Source: Pseudoduganella umbonata
Lineage (GTDB): Bacteria; Pseudomonadota; Gammaproteobacteria; Burkholderiales; Burkholderiaceae_D
NCBI RefSeq assembly: GCF_014192225.1
Contig: NZ_JACHXS010000012.1
Coordinates: 124,001 to 188,000 of the forward strand
DNA length: 64,000 nucleotides
Direction: 5' to 3'
The notes under the pieces: generated by a model
Seen by the model: only the letters and a program-made list of their open reading frames with translations
Told to the model about the DNA's origin: nothing
The model's database searches: none
Shown here: positions 23,862 through 31,473 of the stretch, piece by piece
How the letters are laid out: every line of letters starts with the position of its first letter
How positions within the stretch are numbered: the first letter of the stretch is position 1
Position numbers and translations under genes: made by a program

Positions 23862-24725
23862 TCAGACGGCGGCCACCAGTTGCACCGGCGGTGTGGCCGC
23901 GGCTTCGGCGGCGGCCTTGGCCCGGTTGGCAGTCGCTTTGCTTCGCGAGCGGGACGGCGGCAGGCGACGCAGGGTTTTCAGGGCGTCCGGATCCTTGATG
24001 CCGATGGTGCGCTGATCGACAGTGATCAGGCCGATTTCGTTGAAAGCGGACAGCGTGCGGCTGACCGTTTCCAGCGTCAACCCCAGGTAGCTGCCGATTT
24101 CATGGCGCGTCATCCGCAGGTTGAACAGCTTGCTCGAATAACCCATCTGCGCGAAACGGTCGGCCAGCGACACGAGGAAGCGCGCGACGCGGGCTTCGGC
24201 ACTCAGCGCGCCGAGCATGCCGATCATTGCCTGTTCCCGCACCAGTTCGCGGCTCATCACGCCATACATCATGTGTTCCAGTTCCACGTGCACGCGGCCC
24301 AATGCCGTCAGCTTCTTGAACGGCAGCAGGATCAGGTCACAGTCGGACAAGGCTACCGCTTCGGACGAGTAGTGGCGGCTATGGATGCCGTCCACGCCCA
24401 GCATGTCGCCCTTCATCGGGAAACTCAGCACCTGCTCGTTGCCGAATTCGTCGATCAGCACGGTTTTCAGGAAACCGGAATTAACGATGTACAGTGTGTC
24501 GAACGGCTGGCCGATCGTGTGGATGCGCTGGCCGGTCTTGAACTGCACGTGCTGGAACAGCAGTTCCTCGGCGTTGACGGAACAGGCCGCCGGGATGTGC
24601 AGGAGGTCGCACACTTCCTTCAGGTTCGACCAGAGGCGACCCTGGCGCTGGCGACCCGCTTCCATGGCGGACGTTTGGGCGGCCGGGGCGGCGACTCGGG
24701 CTTCGGACATTTGCGTAGGGAGCAT
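23862..24725 (-). CDS. Crp/Fnr-family transcription regulator
   Basis: 287 residues. Cyclic-nucleotide-like domain (about 50-165; FKTGQRIHTIGQPFDTLYIV, GDMLGVDGIH) and C-terminal helix-turn-helix with recognition segment MTRHEIGSYLGLTLETVSRTLS, whose E-x-x-S-R matches the FNR DNA-contact pattern for TTGAT half-sites. Only Cys39, Cys48 and Cys129 are available, in the regions where FNR keeps its four cluster ligands, so an oxygen-labile 4Fe-4S cluster is possible but not canonical. A Lys/Arg/Ala-rich tail follows the HTH. Probably an oxygen or redox regulator; the nearby universal stress gene has an FNR-type box. Preceded by an unusual repeat-rich region. Confidence 0.85.
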   Translation of the reverse strand: MLPTQMSEARVAAPAAQTSAMEAGRQRQGRLWSNLKEVCDLLHIPAACSVNAEELLFQHVQFKTGQRIHTIGQPFDTLYIVNSGFLKTVLIDEFGNEQVLSFPMKGDMLGVDGIHSRHYSSEAVALSDCDLILLPFKKLTALGRVHVELEHMMYGVMSRELVREQAMIGMLGALSAEARVARFLVSLADRFAQMGYSSKLFNLRMTRHEIGSYLGLTLETVSRTLSAFNEIGLITVDQRTIGIKDPDALKTLRRLPPSRSRSKATANRAKAAAEAAATPPVQLVAAV

Positions 24726-24805
24726 GCTGATCTCCTGATTTCAGGTCATGTAATTTCGGATTAAAAACGCAGATTTATATGCGGCGTGGCTGAAACTTGT
24801 CTGGC

Positions 24806-24877
24806 GCTAGTTTTGGAGCTAGTTTTGGAGCTAATTTTCGAGCTAGTTCTGAAGCCAATTTCGCAGCTGGTTTTGAG
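24806..24877. repeat. 12-bp tandem repeat, six units
   Basis: Units begin at 24806, 24818, 24830, 24842, 24854 and 24866: GCTAGTTTTGGA twice exactly, then GCTAATTTTCGA, GCTAGTTCTGAA, GCCAATTTCGCA and GCTGGTTTTGAG. Further GCTGGTTTTGA copies continue out of phase. The 12-bp period is slightly more than one helical turn. Confidence 0.88.
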
Positions 24878-24906
24878 CGGGTTCTGAGCTGGTTTTGAGC
24901 TGGTTG

Positions 24907-24936
24907 GTACTGGTTTCGCTGGTTTGAAACCAGTAC
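24907..24936. repeat. Inverted repeat, 11-bp arms
   Basis: GTACTGGTTTC (24907-24917), 8-base loop, GAAACCAGTAC (24926-24936), a perfect hairpin or operator-like dyad directly after the 12-bp repeats and within the presumed fnr-like promoter region. Confidence 0.75.
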
Positions 24937-25067
24937 TGGCTTTGAAACTGCTGGTTATTTTTTGGCAGTTGCCATCTACCGGAGTGGATGTACGGCAACT
25001 CGCTTTGAATGGTTTCAGTATGCCAACGAGGGGGGGAGAAGGATATCGGTATGCGCTGAATATGCCC

Positions 25068-25103
25068 GTAGGAGTCGGCGCAGGCGTGTAGGAATAATCC
25101 TAC
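25068..25103. promoter_or_regulatory. GTAGGA/TCCTAC motif cluster
   Basis: GTAGGA at 25068-25073 and 25088-25093 (20-bp step), then an inverted TCCTAC at 25098-25103. It is the same hexamer as in the clusters at 7629 and 15653, here on the opposite strand and pointing to the minus-strand fnr-like gene. Regulator unknown. Confidence 0.35.
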
Positions 25104-25158
25104 TGATCAATATCATGCCTCAGAGCGGGGAGGGGCCCCCGAAGAGGTGCGGGACAGG

Positions 25159-25803
25159 TCAGGATTTAAACGGGGACAGCAGCTTGTGCGCAACCGCGTA
25201 TTGAACCATTTCAGACAATGAGTTCATCCCCATTTTCTGCATGATCCGGGTTTTATGGGTACTGACGGTTTTTACCGACAGGTGCAGGCTATTGGCGATT
25301 TCAGTGATCGACTTGCCGGAAACGAGTAGCGAAAACACCTCGAATTCCCGGTCCGACAACTGTTTATGCAACAGGCTTTCGTTCGGCATCATGATATTGA
25401 GGGCCAGCTGCTCGGCAACCTCGGTACTGATATAAGGCCGGCCGGATGCCACCTTGCGAATCGCGCCCACCAGCTGGGTGCCGGCGCTTTCCTTTGTCAG
25501 GTAACCCTGTGCGCCGGCGCGAATGGCACGCACGGCGTACTGTTCTTCTTCGTGCATGGTGAGGATCAGCACGTTCAGCTTGGGGGCTTCGCTGCGGATC
25601 TGGCGAATCAGGTCGACGCCGCTGCGGCCTGGCATCGACAGGTCGAGCAGCAACAGGTCGAAGCCGCCCTGGCGCACGTGGCGCAGCACCTCGAACCCAT
25701 CGACGGCTTCGCCGACGATGTCGATGTCGGGGGCGCCGTCGAGAATGCGCTTGAGGCCCTCGCGCATGATGGTGTGGTCGTCTGCGATGACTATTCTGAT
25801 CAT
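25159..25803 (-). CDS. NarL/LuxR-type response regulator
   Basis: 214 residues from the ATG at 25801-25803 (MIRIVIADDHTIMREGL); a longer in-frame leader is rejected because it precedes the receiver domain and is repeat-encoded. Receiver 1-120 with acceptor Asp54 (LLLLDLSMPGRSG) and TKESAGTQLV; LuxR-type HTH 145-210 (LSDREFEVFSLLVSGKSITEIANSLHLSVKTVSTHKTRIMQ). It resembles UvrY/GacA-like regulators. It lies downstream of the universal stress gene on the same strand; no kinase gene adjoins, so its partner is elsewhere. Confidence 0.88.
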   Translation of the reverse strand: MIRIVIADDHTIMREGLKRILDGAPDIDIVGEAVDGFEVLRHVRQGGFDLLLLDLSMPGRSGVDLIRQIRSEAPKLNVLILTMHEEEQYAVRAIRAGAQGYLTKESAGTQLVGAIRKVASGRPYISTEVAEQLALNIMMPNESLLHKQLSDREFEVFSLLVSGKSITEIANSLHLSVKTVSTHKTRIMQKMGMNSLSEMVQYAVAHKLLSPFKS

Positions 25804-25896
25804 GGATGGTTGGGTAATACTCCGGTGTTGCTGGTCAGCCCGATGGCACGCCGCCGCACGAAGCCGTGCGAAAGCATAAGATGCGGCATGCGATAC

Positions 25897-25940
25897 GGGG
25901 GCAAAGGCATCGGGGGCAAAGGCATCAGGGGCGAAGAATC
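25897..25940. repeat. 15-bp tandem repeat between usp and the response regulator
   Basis: GGGGGCAAAGGCATC occurs at 25897-25911 and 25912-25926, with a third diverged copy to about 25940. It lies between the stop of the universal stress gene and the start of the regulator gene (both minus strand). Confidence 0.8.
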
Positions 25941-25968
25941 GAGTACGGCGACGGCAGTGCTGCAAGAC

Positions 25969-26436
25969 CTATTCAGGCAGCGGCTCTTTCAGCAGCCGGT
26001 GTACCAGCACCGGAATCTTCGAGTGCGACAATACCTTGTTGGTGACGCTGCCCAGCAAGAGCTGGCCCCAGCCGCTGCGGCCATGGGAACCGATGAATAT
26101 CAGGTCGCACCCTTTTTGTTCGGCGATTTCAACGATCTTCAGCGCCGCGCTTTCCGAGAATGCCGTCATGCTTTCGCATCGCACGCCTTTCTTGTCGCAC
26201 GATGCGACGATCGATTGCACGTGATCGCGGCCGGCGCGTCCCATCGCTGCCCGGTATTCGTCCTCGCTGGGATAGCTGGGCGGGATGATCTCGACATAAA
26301 TCGGGTACTGGTATTCGGGCGCGACGAACAGGGCCAGCACTTCCGCGCCAAGTTGCTGGGCGAACGAGACACCGGCGCAGGCGGTCATCCGGGACACGGC
26401 GGAACCATCGGTGGTAATCAGAATTTTCCGGTACAT
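25969..26436 (-). CDS. Universal stress protein (UspA family)
   Basis: 155 residues from the ATG at 26434-26436, which follows a strong AAGGAGGGG; a longer in-frame leader lacks this. Rossmann-like Usp fold: MYRKILITTDGSAVS at the start, and the ATP-binding pattern GSHGRSGWGQLLLGSVTNKVL near the end, so it is of the nucleotide-binding class. EIIPPSYPSEDEY is an insertion region. A candidate FNR box lies about 70 bp upstream; anaerobic control of usp genes by FNR/Anr proteins is well known in other proteobacteria. Followed by the response regulator on the same strand. Confidence 0.88.
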   Translation of the reverse strand: MYRKILITTDGSAVSRMTACAGVSFAQQLGAEVLALFVAPEYQYPIYVEIIPPSYPSEDEYRAAMGRAGRDHVQSIVASCDKKGVRCESMTAFSESAALKIVEIAEQKGCDLIFIGSHGRSGWGQLLLGSVTNKVLSHSKIPVLVHRLLKEPLPE

Positions 26437-26777
26437 ATCCCCTCCTTGAATGCAGGCGCTCCCGCATTGTAGTCTTGAATTGCCCTCTTGTCTGGATGTA
26501 AAGACTTGATCTTCCTCAAGGGAGGGATGAGTCTGGCGCAAGGTTGTCGTCGATTCCATGTTTGTATATGACAAACACCGTATCCTGCTGCGCGACCCAA
26601 ATACAACAGAAAGGCTATCTTTTCTTATTCCCGCACGGGAATGAAGGGCCCGACATTGAACAAGCGGACAGCCCCCTGCTACACTCGCGGAAGTGCGTTA
26701 ATATTGCCGTGTGTCATCACTTAAGACACCCAGGTAGTTGATACGAAAGCATTTTTTGAATATGGAGAAGCAGGGAT
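26437..26777. other. Divergent regulatory region between usp and cheZ
   Basis: 341 bp with no gene. It holds the FNR-type box (26506-26519), a TACAAT -10-like element for the minus strand (26466-26471), and near cheZ a dyad GTGTC-N9-GACAC (about 26711-26729). No flagellar sigma-28 promoter was recognised before cheZ. Confidence 0.5.
26506..26519. promoter_or_regulatory. Candidate FNR/Anr box
   Basis: TTGAT-CTTC-CTCAA matches the FNR consensus TTGAT-N4-ATCAA at 9 of 10 defined positions. It lies 70-83 bp upstream of the universal stress start. With the TACAAT -10 at 26466-26471 it would sit near -54, not the classic -41.5, so the promoter geometry is uncertain. A Crp/Fnr regulator gene is 1.8 kb away. 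Confidence 0.6.
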
Positions 26778-27623
26778 ATGACCGACGCCGCTGATGATTT
26801 CGACGCATTATTCGAGGAAGTGTCCGCGCAGCGTGCCAACGCCACCCCGGCACCGGCACCGGCGCCTGCGCCCGCGCCGGCCGCAGCGGCTGCCGAAGAC
26901 GACCTGGAAAGTCTGTTCGACGAAATCGCCTCGACCCGTACCGAGGTGCCTGTCGCTGCCGCCGCGTCGGCCGCCGCACAGGTTGCCGATGCGCCGACTG
27001 CCGAGGATGGAGCACAGGACGGCACGATGTTCGAGCGCCTGGGCGGCATCGTTCGCCTGTTGCACGACTCGCTGCGCGAACTGGGCTACGACAAGGCGCT
27101 GACGGAAGCCTCGAGCCAGATCGTGGACGCGCAGGACCGCCTGGAATACGTGGCATCGCTGACCGAGCAGGCCGCCAACAAGGTGCTGAACACGCTGGAC
27201 GACGGCATGCCTGCACAGGACGTCCTGTCGAAGAAGTCGAAGGAAATGGAAGACCGCTGGGCCGCGCTGTTCGCAGGCAAGCTCAGCATCGAAGAATTCA
27301 AGACGCTGGCCGGCGACTCGCGCGCGTTCGCGCAAGCCGTGTCGGAAGCCACGGAAGCCGAGAAGGCGCGCCTGCTGGAAATCATGATGGCACAGGATTT
27401 CCAGGACATTACTGGCCAGCTGATCAAGAAGGTCGTGATCATTACCAAGACGGTCGAGCAGGAACTGGCACAGTTGCTGAAAGATAATGCTCCACCCGAC
27501 AAGCGCGAGCTGATCGCGCAGAAAGAGGCTCTGGAAGTGTCGCTGATGAGTGGCCCATCGGCCCCGTCCGTGGCGCTGAACCAGGACAACGTGGACGACC
27601 TGCTTGCCGACCTGGGGTTCTGA
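26778..27623 (+). CDS. cheZ: Chemotaxis phosphatase CheZ
   Basis: 281 residues, longer than the roughly 215 of E. coli CheZ because of an acidic, Ala/Pro-rich N-terminal extension (1-80). CheZ dephosphorylates CheY-P. The catalytic segment MAQDFQDITGQLIKKVV has Asp210 and Gln214, matching E. coli Asp143 and Gln147, and the C-terminal CheY-binding peptide VDDLLADLGF is intact. The extension contains DDFDALFEEV and DDLESLFDEI, acidic amphipathic motifs resembling that peptide. The stop overlaps the cheA start by one base. No cheY or receptor gene is near. Confidence 0.92.
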   Translation: MTDAADDFDALFEEVSAQRANATPAPAPAPAPAPAAAAAEDDLESLFDEIASTRTEVPVAAAASAAAQVADAPTAEDGAQDGTMFERLGGIVRLLHDSLRELGYDKALTEASSQIVDAQDRLEYVASLTEQAANKVLNTLDDGMPAQDVLSKKSKEMEDRWAALFAGKLSIEEFKTLAGDSRAFAQAVSEATEAEKARLLEIMMAQDFQDITGQLIKKVVIITKTVEQELAQLLKDNAPPDKRELIAQKEALEVSLMSGPSAPSVALNQDNVDDLLADLGF

Positions 27624-29533
27624 TGGACGATATGCTGAAAGAGTTCGTCGTCGAGGCGATGGACCTGGCGGTCAACGTCGAGGAGCACTTGCTGCGCCTC
27701 GAGCGCGATCCCGACAACAAGGAAACGCTGAACGCGGTGTTCCGCTCGTTCCACACCATCAAGGGTGGCGCGGGCTTCATGAACCTCGGCGCGCTGGTGT
27801 CCGCCTGTCACCTGACGGAAAACCTGTTCGACGCGCTGCGCACCGGCGCCGCGCCCGTCACGCCGCTGTCGATCGAGGCGGCGCTGCAGGCATCGGGCTT
27901 CGTGGCCGATCAATTGGCGGAACTGAACAACGGCGCCGCGCCGGACAGCATGGGGCCGATGCCGGCCGACCTGGAAGCGATCCTGAACCAGGCCATCGAA
28001 GGCAAGGAAAGCTCGGCCAAGCCGGCAGCGAAAGCCGCACCGGCCCCCGCGCCGGCACCGGCACCTGTCCCGGCAGCGCCGGCACCTGCCGCGGCACGCG
28101 CGCCGTCGGCGGACGGCCTCGACTGGGAAGCGATGTACGAAGCGGTCGTACCGTCCGGTACGTACAGCCGTCCCGCCAGCGCACCTGCCGCCGCCCCCGC
28201 GATGGCCGCGACGCCTGCAGCGCCCGCCGCTGCCGCGCCGGCCGTAGAAGCGCCTGCCGCCGCCGCGCCGGCAAGCGACGCCCTTCCCGCGAAGAAATGG
28301 GACGGTGTCGAGCGCCGCGATGAGGCCAAGCCGGCCCACGCCGCGCCGGCGAAGGAAGAAAGCATCCGTATCGACGCGGTCAAGCTGGACGCATTGCTGG
28401 AAGTGGCCGGCGAATCCGTGCAGGCAGCCAACCAGGCCGCCGTGCTGCTCGAGCGCCTGCAGCAGTTCAAGTTCGAAGGGCAGGCCGCCACGCTGATGTC
28501 GGCGCTGACCGAAACGCTGGAGCGCGCATCGCGCTACTCCACGGAACTGCAGCGCGCCACGCTGGCGACCCGCATGCAGCCGGTCGGCCGCCTGTTCCAG
28601 AAGTTCCCGCGCCTGGTGCGCGAACTGGCCAAGGACCTGGGCAAGGAAGTCGAACTGGTCATCGAGGGTGCGGAAACGGAAGTGGACCGCGTCGTCGTCG
28701 ACAGCCTGTACGACCCGCTGGTGCACATGCTGCGCAATGCGCTCGACCACGGCGTCGAAGGTCCGGATGCCCGCGTGGCCGCCGGCAAGAACCCGAAAGC
28801 CACCATCCTGCTGAAAGCGTGGCAGGAAGCCAACAGCGTGATGATCGTGCTGCAGGACGACGGCAAGGGCATGGACCCGATCGCGCTGCGCCGCAAGGCT
28901 GGCGAGAAGGGACTGATCTCGCCGACCGCCAACATGACCGACGAAGAGTCGTACCAGCTGGTCTTCCTGCCGGGCTTCTCGACCAAGGAAGTGGCTTCGT
29001 CGGTTTCCGGCCGCGGCGTGGGCATGGACGTGGTGAAGACCGCGGTGGAAAAGAACCGCGGCGCGATCCATATCGAATCCGCGCTGGGCAAGGGCACCAA
29101 GTTCGCCATCCGCCTGCCGATCGAGCTGTCGATCGTGCCGACGATGCTGGTGTCGACCTCCGGCGCGCTGCTGGCGCTGCCGATGGCCGTCGTCGAGCGC
29201 GTGGTGGAACTGCCGGAAACCTTCAACGAAGTGGGCGGTGCGCCGGTGATGAAGGACCAGGGCAGGCCGTTGCCGGTGCGTTCGCTGGCCAACGCGCTGG
29301 GCTACGAACTGTCCGCCGAACGCGTCGGCATCGTCATCAACGCGCCGCAGCCGTACATCCTGGCCGTGGGTGCCGTCGACGGCACCGCCGACCTGGTGAT
29401 CAAGCCGATGACGGCGCTGACCGTGGAAGGCGTCACCGGTACCGCGCGCTCGGCCGAAGGCGAGCTGGTGCTTGTCGTCGGCCTATCGTTCCTGATGGAT
29501 GGTTGCAGGAGCAGCGTGCGCATGGCAGCATAA
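27623..29533 (+). CDS. cheA: Chemotaxis histidine kinase CheA
   Basis: 636 residues. Hpt domain 1-105 with phospho-acceptor His44 in FHTIKGGAGFM; a long Ala/Pro linker (about 130-235) without a recognisable P2 CheY-binding domain; dimerisation helices after ESIRIDAVKLDALLEVAGES; ATPase domain with LVHMLRNALDHGVEG, LQDDGKGMDP, VSGRGVGMDVVKTAVEKN and GKGTKFAIRLP; and a C-terminal CheW-like domain (about 495-630). It forms a two-gene unit with cheZ, ended by the terminator at 29557. Cytosolic kinase of a receptor array whose other parts must be encoded elsewhere. Confidence 0.93.
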   Translation: MDDMLKEFVVEAMDLAVNVEEHLLRLERDPDNKETLNAVFRSFHTIKGGAGFMNLGALVSACHLTENLFDALRTGAAPVTPLSIEAALQASGFVADQLAELNNGAAPDSMGPMPADLEAILNQAIEGKESSAKPAAKAAPAPAPAPAPVPAAPAPAAARAPSADGLDWEAMYEAVVPSGTYSRPASAPAAAPAMAATPAAPAAAAPAVEAPAAAAPASDALPAKKWDGVERRDEAKPAHAAPAKEESIRIDAVKLDALLEVAGESVQAANQAAVLLERLQQFKFEGQAATLMSALTETLERASRYSTELQRATLATRMQPVGRLFQKFPRLVRELAKDLGKEVELVIEGAETEVDRVVVDSLYDPLVHMLRNALDHGVEGPDARVAAGKNPKATILLKAWQEANSVMIVLQDDGKGMDPIALRRKAGEKGLISPTANMTDEESYQLVFLPGFSTKEVASSVSGRGVGMDVVKTAVEKNRGAIHIESALGKGTKFAIRLPIELSIVPTMLVSTSGALLALPMAVVERVVELPETFNEVGGAPVMKDQGRPLPVRSLANALGYELSAERVGIVINAPQPYILAVGAVDGTADLVIKPMTALTVEGVTGTARSAEGELVLVVGLSFLMDGCRSSVRMAA

Positions 29534-29556
29534 CAAGTTCGCCAAGCAAGTCACCT

Positions 29557-29590
29557 GAAAAAGCCTGCGACCGCATCGCAGGCTTTTTTT
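29557..29590 (+). terminator. Rho-independent terminator after cheA
   Basis: AAGCCTGCGA, loop CCGCA, TCGCAGGCTT followed by a run of T residues; 10-bp perfect stem about 25 bp after the cheA stop. Confidence 0.93.
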
Positions 29591-29596
29591 ACGACT

Positions 29597-29646
29597 AAAA
29601 TATTGCCTGTATCCGGGGTCAGACCCCGGTTTCAGGAAATATTTCT
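29597..29646. repeat. Dispersed palindromic repeat (GGGGTCAGACCCC family)
   Basis: Core CCGGGGTCAGACCCCGG flanked by AAATATT on the left and GGAAATATTTC on the right. Same family as at 21793, 21847, 41275, 48089 and 50441. It sits between the cheA terminator and leuC. Confidence 0.8.
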
Positions 29647-29838
29647 AAAAGATGGGGTCCGCCAACTCGCTGGATCGCCGTTTTGCAGCACCGTTTTCGC
29701 AACACCGGCGCCCTAGGCGCGCAGCAGGGAAATGCAAGGGACAGCGGCCCACGAGGCGGAAAGTCGGCTTGTTTTGCAGCGCACAAACTGTGGCATAATC
29801 AAAATGGAACTTTCTACACACAGGCAGCAAGCAGCATT

Positions 29839-31239
29839 ATGAAGACGCTTTACGACAAACTCTGGGAATCGCATGTGGTGCGCACGGAGGAAGACGGCAC
29901 CGCCATCCTGTACATCGACCGCCACCTCGTGCATGAAGTCACCAGCCCGCAGGCCTTCGACGGCCTGCGCGCCGCCAACCGCAACCTGTGGCGCCTGTCC
30001 GCCAACCTGGCGGTGGCCGACCACAACGTGCCCACCACCGACCGCTCGCACGGTATCGAGGATCCCGTTTCACGCCTGCAGGTTGAAACGCTGGACAACA
30101 ATACCAAGGAGTACGGTGTCACGTACTTCAACATGAACGACAAGCGCCAGGGCATCGTCCACGTGATCGGCCCGGAGCAGGGCGCCACGCTGCCCGGCAT
30201 GACGGTGGTCTGCGGCGATTCGCACACGTCCACCCACGGCGCCTTCGGCGCGCTGGCGCACGGCATCGGCACCTCCGAAGTCGAGCACGTGCTGGCCACG
30301 CAGACATTGCTGGCGAAAAAGTCCAAGTCGATGCTGGTGCAGGTCGACGGCGAGCTGCTGCCCGGCGTGACCGCGAAGGATATCGTGCTGGCCATCATCG
30401 GCAAGATCGGTACCGCCGGCGGTACCGGCTATGCGATCGAGTTCGGCGGCTCGGCGATCCGCGCGCTGTCGATGGAAGGCCGCATGACGGTCTGTAACAT
30501 GGCGATCGAAGCGGGCGCGCGCGCCGGCATGGTCGGCGTCGACGACACCACGATCAATTACGTGAAGGGCCGCCCGTTCGCGCCCGCGGGCCCGCACTGG
30601 GAACGCGCCGTCGAGTACTGGCGCACGCTGCGCACCGAGCCGGGCGCCAGGTTCGACATGGTCGTCACCCTCGACGCCGCCGAGATCAAGCCGCAGGTCA
30701 CCTGGGGCACCTCGCCCGAGATGGTGGTGCCGGTCGATGGCCGCGTGCCCGATCCCGACCAGGAAAAGGACACGGTCAAGCGCGAGGCGATGGAAAAGGC
30801 GCTGGTCTACATGGACCTGAAGCCGAACACGCCGATCGAGGATATCCGCATCGACAAGGTATTCATCGGTTCCTGCACCAACTCGCGCATCGAGGACCTG
30901 CGCGCCGCCGCCGCCGTGGTGCGCGGCAAGCAGCGCGCCTCGAACGTGAAGCTGGCCATGGTGGTGCCGGGCTCCGGCCTTGTCAAGGAACAGGCCGAGC
31001 GCGAAGGGCTGGACACGATCTTCAAGGCCGCCGGTTTCGAGTGGCGCGAGCCGGGCTGCTCGATGTGCCTGGCGATGAACGCCGACCGCCTCGACCCGGG
31101 CGAGCGCTGCGCGTCCACCTCGAACCGCAATTTCGAAGGCCGGCAAGGCCAGGGCGGGCGCACCCACCTGGTGTCGCCGGCCATGGCCGCCGCCGCCGGT
31201 ATCGCCGGCCACTTCGTCGACATCCGCGCGATCCGCTGA
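29839..31239 (+). CDS. leuC: 3-isopropylmalate dehydratase large subunit
   Basis: 466 residues from ATG 29839 (MKTLYDKLWESHVV). Aconitase-family subunit holding the 4Fe-4S cluster; with LeuD it isomerises 2- to 3-isopropylmalate in leucine synthesis. Cluster cysteines lie in VFIGSCTNSRIEDL and EPGCSMCLAMN. DRHLVHEVTSPQAF, VCGDSHTSTHGAFGALA and TSNRNFEGRQG are family signatures. An in-frame upstream extension has no family similarity and is dropped. First gene of leuC-ecn-leuD-leuB-asd. Confidence 0.96.
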   Translation: MKTLYDKLWESHVVRTEEDGTAILYIDRHLVHEVTSPQAFDGLRAANRNLWRLSANLAVADHNVPTTDRSHGIEDPVSRLQVETLDNNTKEYGVTYFNMNDKRQGIVHVIGPEQGATLPGMTVVCGDSHTSTHGAFGALAHGIGTSEVEHVLATQTLLAKKSKSMLVQVDGELLPGVTAKDIVLAIIGKIGTAGGTGYAIEFGGSAIRALSMEGRMTVCNMAIEAGARAGMVGVDDTTINYVKGRPFAPAGPHWERAVEYWRTLRTEPGARFDMVVTLDAAEIKPQVTWGTSPEMVVPVDGRVPDPDQEKDTVKREAMEKALVYMDLKPNTPIEDIRIDKVFIGSCTNSRIEDLRAAAAVVRGKQRASNVKLAMVVPGSGLVKEQAEREGLDTIFKAAGFEWREPGCSMCLAMNADRLDPGERCASTSNRNFEGRQGQGGRTHLVSPAMAAAAGIAGHFVDIRAIR

Positions 31240-31311
31240 GTTCGACTTCCCGGGTCGCGCCACAGCGCGCGCCCGGGGCCATGAACCATCTTTATCGAAG
31301 AGTCTCGAATC

Positions 31312-31434
31312 ATGAAAACCCTGTTCGCCATCGCCCTCGCCACCATCGTCCTCACCGGCTGCAACACGGTTGCCGGCTTCGGCAAGGATGTGCAGAAGGT
31401 CGGCCAGGTCGTCGAAGGCGCCGGCAGAAAATAA
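31312..31434 (+). CDS. Entericidin A/B family small lipoprotein
   Basis: 40-residue protein starting MKTLFAIALATIVLTGCNTV, with a lipobox LTGC and a short mature part (GFGKDVQKVGQVVEGAGRK) matching the entericidin family: tiny outer-membrane lipoproteins linked to envelope stress or programmed lysis. It lies between leuC and leuD on the same strand, 72 bp after leuC and 39 bp before leuD, an arrangement seen in related Burkholderiales. It is short enough to be missed by gene callers. The function inside the leu operon is not obvious. Confidence 0.85.
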   Translation: MKTLFAIALATIVLTGCNTVAGFGKDVQKVGQVVEGAGRK

Positions 31435-31473
31435 CCCCGCACGGCCAGGTGCCGTGCAACCAAGAAGAGCAGC

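Larger units (their letters stand above)
24726..25158. other. Gene-free, repeat-rich region upstream of the fnr-like gene
   Basis: 433 bp without a convincing gene. From the regulator start outward it holds an AT-rich stretch, a 12-bp tandem repeat (24806-24877, fading to about 24900), an 11-bp-arm inverted repeat (24907-24936) and a GTAGGA/TCCTAC motif cluster (25068-25103). A small plus-strand open frame (24962-25204) overlaps the next gene and looks spurious. This is presumably the promoter region of the fnr-like gene. Confidence 0.6.

Noticed and set aside
24962..25204. 80-codon plus-strand frame in the fnr-like upstream region
   Set aside because: It overlaps the response regulator gene on the opposite strand, has no ribosome site and no similarity pattern.
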